From Alcaligenaceae bacterium (GTDB lineage Bacteria > Pseudomonadota > Gammaproteobacteria > Burkholderiales > Burkholderiaceae_B), in NCBI GenBank assembly GCA_012727555.1, contig JAAYGT010000060.1:1-34929 (forward strand): a DNA stretch of 34,929 bases, written 5' to 3'. Below are positions 6,830-14,156 of the stretch, piece after piece. Both the position numbers and the translations under genes were made by a program. The notes below the pieces were generated by a model. It had not been told where the DNA came from. It saw only the letters and a program-made list of their open reading frames with translations, and searched no databases. Within the stretch, counting starts at the first letter, position 1; every line of letters starts with the position of its first letter.

Positions 6830-7672
6830 TCAGTTCAACTGCACCTGACCTTCAACACAAATAACCACATCACCCCCGATCCAGAACCCAGAGCCTTCGC
6901 GGCTGACATGCACCCTGCCCTGGCGTCCCAATACGGTGCCCTGCGAGGCAACGTAGTGATCAGGCGCCCGGCCGGACTGCACCAGCCACTGGGCAAGGCC
7001 TGCATTCAGGCTGCCCGTGACGGGATCTTCGGTAATGCCCAACGGACCGACAAAAGCGCGAACTTCAAACTGAAGATCGTGACCTGAGGGGTAAGCACCG
7101 ACCACACCCAGCTTCAGGTCGTTGATCAGGGACATGTCGGGACGCAGCGCCAGAACCGTGGCCGCGCAGTCAAGCAGCACGGCGCACCAGCCGGGACCGT
7201 TGTCGACCCATTGATGGGCGAGCAACTGCTCAGGCTTCAGGCTCAGTGCCTTCAGGATACGCTGCACCAGGGTGTCGTCGAGCGGCCCGCTACGGCGCAA
7301 GGCCGGTGCGCCAAAGGCAAGACGCTGGGCTGATCGCCTGACGGGAACAAGACCGACCCCGCACTGTTGAATAATCTGATCGGCGTGCTTGCCCGCCCCG
7401 CCCGCAGCCAGCCAGGCATGACAACTGCCCAGGGTGGGATGACCGGCAAACGGCAGTTCACCACCCGGCGTGAAAATACGCACGCGGTAGTCGGCCCGGG
7501 GATCGGTGGGACGCAGCAAAAACGTGGTTTCGGACAGATTGGTCCAGCGGGCAAACGCCTGCATGGTGCTGTCGTCGAGATCATCGGCGTCGTGAACAAC
7601 CGCCAACGGATTACCCAGCAAAGGCTTTTCTGTGAAAACATCAAGTTGATGAAAACGGTACAGGCGTGTCAT
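6830..7672 (-). CDS. PhzF-family isomerase/epimerase-like protein
   Basis: A 280-residue protein of the PhzF superfamily, which shares the diaminopimelate-epimerase fold and carries out isomerisations in a few known cases. Recognisable pieces are HQLDVFTEKPLLGNPLAVV (8-26), NLSETTFL with the conserved catalytic-type Glu E48, FTPGGELPFAGHPTLGS in the first half, and FVGPLGITEDPVTGSLNAGLAQWL in the second. The ATG at 7672 (MTRLYRFHQ) is preferred over an upstream TTG because it gives the standard family N-terminus. It lies 30 nt after the stop of the GT4 gene on the same strand, so it is probably the last gene of that unit. Substrate unknown, and no sugar link is implied by the fold. Confidence 0.85.
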   Translation of the reverse strand: MTRLYRFHQLDVFTEKPLLGNPLAVVHDADDLDDSTMQAFARWTNLSETTFLLRPTDPRADYRVRIFTPGGELPFAGHPTLGSCHAWLAAGGAGKHADQIIQQCGVGLVPVRRSAQRLAFGAPALRRSGPLDDTLVQRILKALSLKPEQLLAHQWVDNGPGWCAVLLDCAATVLALRPDMSLINDLKLGVVGAYPSGHDLQFEVRAFVGPLGITEDPVTGSLNAGLAQWLVQSGRAPDHYVASQGTVLGRQGRVHVSREGSGFWIGGDVVICVEGQVQLN

Positions 7673-7702
7673 GGCGTATGGAAACAAACGTAGGGTGGTG
7701 GC

Positions 7703-8866
7703 TCATTGTGATCGTTTTTCAACCATCACATCGTTGTACAACGTCAGGTAGCTGGAGGCCACAGTGTCCCAGCCATGACGCTGCACAACCTGAATGGCAC
7801 CTTCCTGCAACCGCTTGCGCACTGCATGATCGGTTGACAGCTGGTGTATCCAGGAAGACAGTTGTTCGGCGTTTTCAGGGTGATCCAGCACCAGGGCATC
7901 GTGGTCGTGCGTAACATACTGGGCAAAACCACACCAGGGCGGCGGGCTGATGATGACGGGCAGACCGTACGACATGGCTTCCAGGGGGGCCATGCCAAAG
8001 CTGTCGTTAAGAGTGGGATGCACGTATAGATCGGCCATGTGGTAATACATGGCCACACTGGGTGTGGGGGGCACCAGCTTTACACGATCGCTCAGATCCG
8101 GGTAGCCCGGTTTCCCGAAAATAAAGTCCCGCGTATCGGCATTGCTGCCAACAACCAGCAGTTTCACAAACGGCGGAAGTTGCGCAAGTGCCGCCAGCAC
8201 GGTGGGCAAGCCTTTGCGCATGGGGTTGCGCGCCACCATGAGGCAAATAAAATCGGTTGCAGCAAGCCCCAGGGCCGTGCGGGCGGCTTCAATTTCAGTT
8301 TCTGGAACCGAGGTGGGTGGCACAACACCGGGGGGAATGACCGGGTAGCTGTTTTTTGCCCCGTAAGCCTGCTGCAACTGGGTGGCAATCAGTTGCGACA
8401 CAGCAACTGTTCGATGACCCGGACGTGGCTGCACACGGCGGGCTTCCAGCCCCAGATAGGTTTGCACACGCGGGCTGATGAAGGAGAGTGTTTTTTTCAG
8501 CCAGGGCATGGCACGCACACGCCAGTTGTACCGTACCGGTGTGACGTGAATGACTTCGATGTCACCACACCAGCCATTCATGTGGGAATGGACAATGTCA
8601 AAGCCGGTACGGGTGGCGCGGCGTGCCCGGATTGCAAACAACAGCACCCGAACCCAGCTAGGCCAGTGTTGCCAGGAAGCCAAAGCCACAAAGGGAAGAT
8701 CGATGCCGCATGCGGGATCGTATTCGCGCGCGAATACCGTGATGTCGTGATCGCGTGACAACTGGCGCATCAGTTCGACACCATAGGCTTCAGCACCGCC
8801 GAACCGGTTGCCGAAACGGTCGACGACAAAGGCCAGTTTCAGACGCTTTTGTGGTTGTTCCGGCAT
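7703..8866 (-). CDS. Glycosyltransferase family 4 (GT-B), probable surface-glycan enzyme
   Basis: A 387-residue retaining-type glycosyltransferase with two Rossmann-like halves. The N-terminal acceptor half starts LAFVVDRFGNRFGGAE (GGAE at 23-26), and FDIVHSH (89-95) is a typical strand. The C-terminal donor half carries VARNPMRKG (211-219) and the acidic motif D288-x7-E296 within NDSFGMAPLEAMSYG, the family's E-x7-E element with Asp in first place. No signal peptide is present, so it should act at the cytoplasmic membrane face. Its ATG overlaps the stop of the upstream deacetylase by one base (TAATG), showing translational coupling. Donor sugar and acceptor cannot be assigned. LPS core or O-chain assembly is inferred from context. 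Confidence 0.88.
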   Translation of the reverse strand: MPEQPQKRLKLAFVVDRFGNRFGGAEAYGVELMRQLSRDHDITVFAREYDPACGIDLPFVALASWQHWPSWVRVLLFAIRARRATRTGFDIVHSHMNGWCGDIEVIHVTPVRYNWRVRAMPWLKKTLSFISPRVQTYLGLEARRVQPRPGHRTVAVSQLIATQLQQAYGAKNSYPVIPPGVVPPTSVPETEIEAARTALGLAATDFICLMVARNPMRKGLPTVLAALAQLPPFVKLLVVGSNADTRDFIFGKPGYPDLSDRVKLVPPTPSVAMYYHMADLYVHPTLNDSFGMAPLEAMSYGLPVIISPPPWCGFAQYVTHDHDALVLDHPENAEQLSSWIHQLSTDHAVRKRLQEGAIQVVQRHGWDTVASSYLTLYNDVMVEKRSQ

Positions 8867-9600
8867 TATGCGTTTTCCTTTGCACGACGTTTGCGGTCTT
8901 CAAGGTGGGTAAGGCATTTTTGCAAGAAACGCACAATGTGGGTGGTGCGTGCCACAAGCACCCGGGGCAGGCCGAAGGGGTCGTCGTCAGGGCGTACCAG
9001 GCCGCCTTCTGTGGTGGTGGCATTGCTGTAGCCAGCCTGCCACACGAGTTGACGCAGCGGTGGTGTTTCGTGGCCATAGGGGTAACAGAAGGCGGTCACG
9101 GGTTTCTGCACGATGCCTTCGAGCACTTGTCTGGAACGCACGATCTGGTCACGCGCGATTTCAAGGCTGACATTGGGCAGGTCAAGATGATCAACGGTGT
9201 GCGAACCGACTTCCATGCCGGCTGCGGACCAGGCACGGATCTGGTCGGGTGTCATGAGAGGTGATGGGGGAATGCCCTGGGCATGATCCCAGACGTTGCT
9301 GCCGGCCAGCTGGCCGGCCACAAAATAATTGGTGGCGGTGAAGCCGTTTGCTTTCAGAACGGGCAATGCGTTTTCGAGTACGTTGCAGTAGCCGTCGTCG
9401 AAGGTGATGCCGACCACGCGACCGGTTTTTTCCCCGCTCAGGTACGGTAGCAGGTCGCGCATGGACATGCCCTGGTAACCCAGGCGCCGGAGCCAGGCCA
9501 TTTGGCGCCGGAAGTTGTGCGGGTGAACAACCAGGCTGCGATAGGGTGTACCGCGGGGAGCGGGGAGCCCGATTTGGTGGTACATGAGAATGGGGATCAT
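8866..9600 (-). CDS. Polysaccharide deacetylase family protein (NodB-like), copy 1
   Basis: A 244-residue carbohydrate esterase 4 / NodB-type protein, predicted to remove N-acetyl groups from a glycan in a metal-dependent way. Motif 1 is TFDDGY with D68-D69 (catalytic base and metal ligand). Motif 2 is SHTVDH with metal ligands H134 and H138. The FCYPYG motif is at 171-176. No signal peptide is evident, so a lipid-linked or nucleotide-linked substrate in the cytoplasm is possible. The ATG at 9600 starts MIPILMYHQIG, the usual family beginning. Any upstream extension would run into the structured repeat, so it is rejected. It is coupled to the downstream GT4 gene by a 1-nt overlap. A TATAAT lies only 7 nt before the ATG. 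The context suggests LPS or capsule sugar deacetylation, which is inference. Confidence 0.87.
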   Translation of the reverse strand: MIPILMYHQIGLPAPRGTPYRSLVVHPHNFRRQMAWLRRLGYQGMSMRDLLPYLSGEKTGRVVGITFDDGYCNVLENALPVLKANGFTATNYFVAGQLAGSNVWDHAQGIPPSPLMTPDQIRAWSAAGMEVGSHTVDHLDLPNVSLEIARDQIVRSRQVLEGIVQKPVTAFCYPYGHETPPLRQLVWQAGYSNATTTEGGLVRPDDDPFGLPRVLVARTTHIVRFLQKCLTHLEDRKRRAKENA

Positions 9601-9607
9601 GCTTGGG

Positions 9608-9613
9608 ATTATA
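9608..9613 (-). promoter_or_regulatory. Consensus -10 box 7 nt before the deacetylase ATG
   Basis: On the minus strand the perfect hexamer TATAAT spans 9613 down to 9608, and the ATG begins at 9600. If used, transcription would start at or next to the start codon, giving a leaderless or nearly leaderless mRNA. The -35 position (TCCAGA at a 17-18 nt spacing) is poor, and the hexamer could be chance. Confidence 0.35.
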
Positions 9614-9651
9614 TCGGGTGGGTAGGTTCTTCTGGAGAGGTTTCTTGACCC

Positions 9652-9867
9652 GGCCTGCGGTGAGGCGACGTGAACCGGGGTGCATCGCACGGCCCTTCGG
9701 GCTGCCCTCACACGACTTCTGAAACGGGGCGGGCCCGAGACTCGTACGTCTTGACCCGCCCCTGGCGACTCAAGACGTACTCAGACAGTCGGGCCCTTTC
9801 CCCCCGTTTCAGAAGTCGTGTTCGGCGTGCTCAAGCCCCCCCGGTTCACGTCGCCTCACCACAGGCC
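9652..9867 (-). repeat. Structured inverted-repeat element, copy B (complete)
   Basis: A 216-bp palindromic element within a 402-bp gap. The outer arms (9652-9680 and 9839-9867) are 29 bp and match at 28 positions. The one mismatch becomes a G-U pair if the minus strand is transcribed and a C-A clash if the plus strand is. Inside lies a perfect 19-bp stem (9711-9729 with 9802-9820), then GGGCCCGA with TCGGGCCC (9731-9738, 9789-9796) and GTACGTCTTGA with TCAAGACGTAC (9744-9754, 9770-9780). A small GCCC-GAA-GGGC hairpin (9692-9702) follows on the minus strand. Read on the minus strand it aligns block by block with copy A at 1-190. It sits 52 nt before the deacetylase start and 135 nt after the GT4 stop. 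Confidence 0.85.
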
Positions 9868-10002
9868 TGGACAGGTGTAGTCATTCCAGAATGCTTAACA
9901 GGGAGATTGTTTGGTTAGACAAGCAAGAATCAACAGAACATCAGTGATTTTTTATTGGCTCAACGACTCGTGAGTTTTCATAAGCTGAAAAGGAAACTAT
10001 GC
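9868..10002. other. A+T-rich spacer right of element B
   Basis: These 135 bases separate the GT4 stop (10003) from element B. They are A+T-rich, contain no open frame of note, and show only weak hairpins. None is followed by a T-run on the minus strand, so I cannot point to a terminator for the upstream GT4 gene other than element B itself. Confidence 0.5.
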
Positions 10003-11142
10003 TTAAACAGATTGCAACCGTTTTGCCACCGCGTTGTAGACGTTGAGTGTGGTAAGGGCGAAATCGGCTTCGCTGAAGGTGGTGACGGCATGATCGCGGG
10101 CGGCTGCGGCTTGAGCCGCCAGGTCACACTGGCCGGTCAGGATGGCCTGCAGCACGTTGGTTATGGCGGGCACAGAGCCAACTGGGACGATCCAGCCTTG
10201 CAGGCCATCCGACAGGTTTTCAGGTAAGCCGCCGGCATTGGACACCAGGGTGGGCAGGCCCATGGACAGGGATTCGCGGCAGGCGTACGAAAGTGCTTCT
10301 TTGTGCGAGAGGACAAAGCCTGCGTCGCAGGCACCCAGAACGTCGCGGATGTCATCAACCAGACCGGGAAAGACGAGGCGATCGCCCAGCCGGTCGATGC
10401 CCAGGCGCTGGCGCAGGTCCGGCGAAGGCGGATCACCTGCGACCAGAATATGAATGCGTGCCAGGTGCCCGGGGCTTAAAGCTGCAACGGCAGCGACCAG
10501 GTCACCCCAGCCTTTTTCATAATCGGTACCGCCTGTACTGCCGAACACCAGGGCATCGTGCGGCAAAGGCCTGCCGAACCAACGCTGTTGCAAGGCCTGT
10601 TTTTGTGCGGTTGATACAGGCGCAAAGTGTCGGGTGTCAATGCCGTGGCGGATGACGTGTATGGGGCATCGATGGTAGGGGGTGGGTTCCAGAAAACGGG
10701 CAACGTAATCACTGACAGCGATGACGGCATTCGTGCCGAAGCGGGCTCGCAGTGTGTGACCCACGCTGCTTGCACGATGCAGATTGTGTTTGGTCCAGAC
10801 GATGGCGGGAACTGATGACTGGCCGATGCGGGCCAGCATGGCATGACGGTGGTCTGCAGAGCCGTTGACGTGAATGACATCAAACTGTTCGCTCGCAAGA
10901 AAACGATGCAACTGACGAACCTCACGCACCAGCACCGGCAAACGACTGGTGTACAAGCCAGGCAAAACGCGAACTCCGGTTTCCTGCGAGGCATAGCGGT
11001 ACAGACGGCCCGAGGGCGGGACCGCCAGAGTGATGTCAACGGTGTCGCGCAACTGACGCAGCAGGTTGATGATGTAGGTGACGTGGCCACCACCGTTGCC
11101 ATGATGAATATCGGTGATCAGGAGCTTGAGTTTTTTGGTCAT
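10003..11142 (-). CDS. Glycosyltransferase family 4 (GT-B)
   Basis: A 379-residue GT-B enzyme. The N-terminal half opens with LLITDIHHGNGGGHVTYI, a glycine-rich acceptor-side loop, and FDVIHVNGSADHRH (87-100). The donor half includes VFGSTGGTDYEKGW (199-212) and the exact E282-x7-E290 motif in KEALSYACRESLSMG, characteristic of retaining GT4 enzymes. It is soluble or membrane-peripheral and has no signal peptide. A good ribosome-binding site, AGGTGA, lies 7 nt before the ATG. Upstream, 66 nt away, is the GT2 gene, with a pentanucleotide repeat in the gap. Downstream is the 402-bp gap with element B, making this probably the last gene of the dnaE-side unit. Sugar specificity unknown. Confidence 0.88.
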   Translation of the reverse strand: MTKKLKLLITDIHHGNGGGHVTYIINLLRQLRDTVDITLAVPPSGRLYRYASQETGVRVLPGLYTSRLPVLVREVRQLHRFLASEQFDVIHVNGSADHRHAMLARIGQSSVPAIVWTKHNLHRASSVGHTLRARFGTNAVIAVSDYVARFLEPTPYHRCPIHVIRHGIDTRHFAPVSTAQKQALQQRWFGRPLPHDALVFGSTGGTDYEKGWGDLVAAVAALSPGHLARIHILVAGDPPSPDLRQRLGIDRLGDRLVFPGLVDDIRDVLGACDAGFVLSHKEALSYACRESLSMGLPTLVSNAGGLPENLSDGLQGWIVPVGSVPAITNVLQAILTGQCDLAAQAAAARDHAVTTFSEADFALTTLNVYNAVAKRLQSV

Positions 11143-11180
11143 GAAAAATCACCTGAACAGCAGGAGCAAAGGCAAGGCCA

Positions 11181-11206
11181 GACAAGACAAGACAGGACAA
11201 GACAGG
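11181..11206. repeat. Pentanucleotide tandem repeat (GACAA/GACAG, five copies)
   Basis: The plus strand reads GACAA, GACAA, GACAG, GACAA, GACAG, then G. It begins 2 nt beyond the stop codon of the GT2 gene (minus strand) and ends 39 nt before the next ATG. It is a simple-sequence repeat able to slip, but in its present place it would change spacing rather than a reading frame. Confidence 0.8.
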
Positions 11207-11208
11207 AA

Positions 11209-12183
11209 TTATTGAGCGCCTTCAGGGCGCTTGTTGCTCGTGTGTGCCGAACCTGGCAGAGCGCCCTGCCCTGCCGATCCGTTCTGGCCGGCCTGTTCTG
11301 TTGTTACACACTGACCACCCTTCAGCAGGCTATCTGGCAAACCACTCTGGAGTGCTTCGACAGGCAAATCGGACGGCAACACTGTTGCAGGCGGGTTTTC
11401 ACACCGCGCGTTGCCATCCCGGACGGTATCGCGATGGGCGGCAGCACGATTCAGAAAAAGCAGTTTTGTGTAGCGATAATAACTGCCGGTTGCCGCCATG
11501 ACGGCCAGGATGAACCCCTCGCGGCCGTCCAGAAACCCGCGTCGCACCAGGTAGTGACGCAGGAACGTCCAGGTTGCGTGCCCGACTGCCGCCGGCACAC
11601 TGGTGCGCTTGCCGCGTGCGTGCATGGCGGCAGCAGCTTCGGAAGAATACAGATTGATTTTGGCAATGAATGCCTCAAGATTCGCATAGGGATAATGCAG
11701 GAAATGGGCCTTCAGGGCGGGAACCGGCCCCTGGATGTCGAGCCGTTCATGCACTTTGGCGGATGTGAAGTGTGCACAGCCACGCTTGAACAGACGCACC
11801 ACGTAATCGGGCCACCAGCCACTGTGGCGGATCCAGCGCTCGCCAAACCGGGACAGGCGTGCAATGCGGTAGGCATCGGATACAGGTGCCTGCAGGATTT
11901 CGCGGATTTCCCCCGCCAGTTCAGGCGTTACGCGTTCATCAGCATCGATCGACAACACCCAGTCACCGGTGGCCAAGGCCAGGGCACGGTTTTTCTGGGG
12001 ACCAAAACCGGGCCAATCGGTGGTGCTGTGCACCTTTGCACCGTGAAACCGGGCGATATCCAGCGTGTTGTCCGTACTGCCGGAATCGAGCACGATGATT
12101 TCATCGGCAAACGCCACGGACGCCAGGCAGGCACCCAGATTGGCTGCCTCGTTCTTGGTGATGATGATGACGGAAAGCTTCAT
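11209..12183 (-). CDS. Glycosyltransferase family 2, WaaE/KdtX-like, with C-terminal tail
   Basis: A 324-residue GT-A enzyme. The N-terminus KLSVIIITKNEAANLGACLAS and the segment VLDSGSTDNT (31-40) bind the nucleotide sugar. The metal-binding DAD is D80-A81-D82 in LSIDADERV. FKRGCAHFTSAKVHERL (132-148) and the C-terminal SYYRYTKLLFLN resemble LPS-core glucosyltransferases of the WaaE/KdtX group, usually about 250-260 residues. The last 75 or so residues (from about 250) are hydrophilic, low in hydrophobic residues and not part of the recognised fold. The ATG at 12183 overlaps the deacetylase stop by 4 nt (ATGA) and gives the canonical start. An earlier ATG adds nine residues only. Assignment to LPS core is inferred from similarity of motifs and context. 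Confidence 0.87.
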   Translation of the reverse strand: MKLSVIIITKNEAANLGACLASVAFADEIIVLDSGSTDNTLDIARFHGAKVHSTTDWPGFGPQKNRALALATGDWVLSIDADERVTPELAGEIREILQAPVSDAYRIARLSRFGERWIRHSGWWPDYVVRLFKRGCAHFTSAKVHERLDIQGPVPALKAHFLHYPYANLEAFIAKINLYSSEAAAAMHARGKRTSVPAAVGHATWTFLRHYLVRRGFLDGREGFILAVMAATGSYYRYTKLLFLNRAAAHRDTVRDGNARCENPPATVLPSDLPVEALQSGLPDSLLKGGQCVTTEQAGQNGSAGQGALPGSAHTSNKRPEGAQ

Positions 12184-13016
12184 GCCTGGCCACGCAGGCT
12201 GCGTTTCCACTGCTTCCAGCCGTTGAACAGCGGCCCGATGACAGGATGCGCGGCCACCTTGATGCGCCTGCCCACGGATTCGCCCGAGGTGTTGCGCACG
12301 GCAAAACGGTAGATGTGCGCCGGATCAGTTCCGGGCCGGTTCTGGCCGAAAGCACGGGTGGTGTACAGGTAGCGAAAGCCGGCCTGTTGCGCAATGCGCA
12401 CGTAGTCGGGATCGAAATAACCCTGGGGCCAGCAGAAGTGCTCGGACACAGCGCCCAGGTGCTGGATCAACGTTTCACGCGATTGCTGCAATTCCCGGGT
12501 CATGTGATCGTTTTTCCGGGTGGCATCGGGGGCAAGATCCCAGCGTGTGTGGGTGTGGGTGTGGCTGTGAAATTCCAGCACGCCACTGGCCAGGGCCTGC
12601 TCGATTTCACTCCAGCGCATGATGACATCATCGCTGTGGCCCTGCTCGATACGCTGCTCGCATTCGTGGTGCGTGAAGGCAGACGGCGCCTGATCGAGGG
12701 TACGCACGGGGCCCTGACGGTTCCAGGACGTGACCAGGAAAATGGTGGCTTTGAAACCGTATTTTTTCAGCAAGGGAAAGGCATACAGCCAGTTGTCGAG
12801 GTAGCCGTCGTCGAAGGTGATCAACACCGAGCGGGCTGGCGCGGCCTGGCCATTCAGGTGGGCGGCGAACTGGTCGGTTGACAGCGATTGATAGCCTTTT
12901 TTCTGCAACCAGGCCAACTGGGCTTCAAAGTGACCCGGCGATACATTGATCATGCCGCCTGCCGGGGTGACATGATGGTACATCAGTACAGGAACCGTTC
13001 GACGTGAGTCGCTCAT
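12180..13016 (-). CDS. Polysaccharide deacetylase family protein (NodB-like), copy 2
   Basis: A 278-residue NodB-domain protein. Motif 1 is LITFDDGYLDN with D69-D70. Motif 2 is the unusual HSHTHTHT run (150-157), in which H152 and H156 have the spacing of the two metal-binding histidines. FCWPQGY (194-200) is the third motif. There is no signal peptide, suggesting a cytoplasmic or membrane-peripheral substrate such as a lipid-linked core sugar. The ATG at 13016 has a GGAG ribosome-binding site 8 nt upstream and starts 17 nt after the GT4 stop. An ATG at 13124 would overlap that gene and is rejected. The stop overlaps the GT2 start by 4 nt. It is related in fold, but not closely in sequence, to the deacetylase at 8866-9600. 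Confidence 0.88.
   Translation of the reverse strand: MSDSRRTVPVLMYHHVTPAGGMINVSPGHFEAQLAWLQKKGYQSLSTDQFAAHLNGQAAPARSVLITFDDGYLDNWLYAFPLLKKYGFKATIFLVTSWNRQGPVRTLDQAPSAFTHHECEQRIEQGHSDDVIMRWSEIEQALASGVLEFHSHTHTHTRWDLAPDATRKNDHMTRELQQSRETLIQHLGAVSEHFCWPQGYFDPDYVRIAQQAGFRYLYTTRAFGQNRPGTDPAHIYRFAVRNTSGESVGRRIKVAAHPVIGPLFNGWKQWKRSLRGQA
12546..12569 (-). repeat. In-gene hexanucleotide repeat encoding His-Thr pairs
   Basis: Near-perfect 6-bp repeats (ACCCAC-type on the minus strand) encode HSHTHTHT, residues 150-157 of the second deacetylase, exactly at its metal-binding motif. Unit gain or loss would keep the frame but shift which histidines are correctly spaced. Confidence 0.6.
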
Positions 13017-13033
13017 GGTGAAGTCTCCGGCAG

Positions 13034-14134
13034 TCAGGCACGCAACTCGGCCAGCCAGCGTGCGTAGCAGGTTTCGATGGTAGCCGCCATGGTTTCCGGG
13101 CTGAACGGGCTGTTCTCGCGACAAAAACGCAGGCCGGCACGGCCCATGGTCTGGCGCAGGCCAGGGTTATCGATCAGGGTGCGCAGGGCATCGGTAAGTG
13201 CCGGTATGTCATCGAGCGGCACCAGTAGTCCTGAAACACCGTCCTGCACCATTTCAGGGACGCCGTCGACTCGTGTGCCCACGGTGGGCAGGCCGGCAGC
13301 ACCGGCTTCGACAAATACGGTTCCCGAGGCCTCTCGGCGTGTGGCCAGGGCAAAAATATCAAGACCCGCCAGCACGTTGGGGATGTCGTTTCGGGCACCC
13401 AGCAAGTGCACACGCCGCTCAAGTTTCTGTGCAGCAACGTACGCCTGCACCTGCTCGAAAACGGGTGAGCCGCCGCCGGCAAACACCAGATGCACGTTGG
13501 GCCGCTCGTGAATGAGCGGTTTCATGGCGTCGATCAGTTCACGGTGGCCCTTTTCGGCCCGCATCACCGCAACGCAACCGACCAGCACATCGTTCTGGGC
13601 CAGTTTCAGTTCATGGCGCAACGTGGAGTGCTCGGGCACGGGTGGCAGGTCAACGGCCGGGCGTACGGTGGCCACTTTTTCGGGGGGTACACCCCGTTCG
13701 ATCAGGTGATTGCGCACGAAATCACTGGCTGTTGTGACACGATGTGGAATGACCGTGTACGACAGCAAGGAGCCGACCTTCTTGGCCAGATGGCGCGTAC
13801 GCACGATAAGCGGCGTGCCGGCCAGCCGGGCACCTGTTCCGGCCAGAATGGTGTCGCGCCGGCTGTGGGTATTCAGGACATCGAAACGTCCGGCCTTCAG
13901 CACAGAACGCACGAAAGCCGCACCCTTGACAAAATTGACCGGGCCATCCATGAGTGTGGTGTGCACGGTGAATCCGTGGTCACGCAAGCGTGTGACCAGC
14001 TGCGCATGGGGCTGACAAACCGCTTCAAGGTGGTGGCCGCGCGCACGCATGGCCAGCATCATGCGCAGTATGTATTGTTCCTGACCGCCAAAACTGGTTG
14101 CCGCTTCCGAATGCAGAATACGCAAAGGTTCCAT
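13034..14134 (-). CDS. Glycosyltransferase family 4 (GT-B), next to dnaE
   Basis: A 366-residue GT-B enzyme. The acceptor half begins RILHSEAATSFGGQEQYILRM, with the GGQE loop at 16-19. FDVLNTHSRRD is at 84-94. The donor half contains VAVMRAEKGHREL (188-200), VFAGGGSP and the E268-x7-E276 motif in REASGTVFVEAGAAG. The ATG at 14134 (MEPLRIL) lies 22 nt after the dnaE stop. A TTG at 14167 would overlap dnaE and adds a non-family N-terminus. GGAG sits 13 nt before the ATG, a rather long spacing. It is the first sugar gene of the unit dnaE, GT4, deacetylase, GT2, GT4. From memory, Bordetella pertussis has a comparable LPS-core glycosyltransferase/deacetylase group near dnaE. That recollection should be checked. 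Confidence 0.88.
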   Translation of the reverse strand: MEPLRILHSEAATSFGGQEQYILRMMLAMRARGHHLEAVCQPHAQLVTRLRDHGFTVHTTLMDGPVNFVKGAAFVRSVLKAGRFDVLNTHSRRDTILAGTGARLAGTPLIVRTRHLAKKVGSLLSYTVIPHRVTTASDFVRNHLIERGVPPEKVATVRPAVDLPPVPEHSTLRHELKLAQNDVLVGCVAVMRAEKGHRELIDAMKPLIHERPNVHLVFAGGGSPVFEQVQAYVAAQKLERRVHLLGARNDIPNVLAGLDIFALATRREASGTVFVEAGAAGLPTVGTRVDGVPEMVQDGVSGLLVPLDDIPALTDALRTLIDNPGLRQTMGRAGLRFCRENSPFSPETMAATIETCYARWLAELRA

Positions 14135-14156
14135 GGTGTGTACGGGCTCCGGTGAA

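Noticed and set aside
9601-9711. N-terminal extension of the first deacetylase
   Set aside because: The extension would be translated from the outer arm of element B and has no domain similarity. ATG at 9600 gives the standard start.
9670-9918. 82-codon open frame across element B on the plus strand
   Set aside because: It is formed by the palindrome itself. The arms and loops explain the sequence, and the translation is arginine-rich noise.
10843-12312. 489-codon open frame on the plus strand opposite GT4 and GT2
   Set aside because: It spans two minus-strand genes and the repeat between them, is rich in Gln/Arg/His, and resembles no family.
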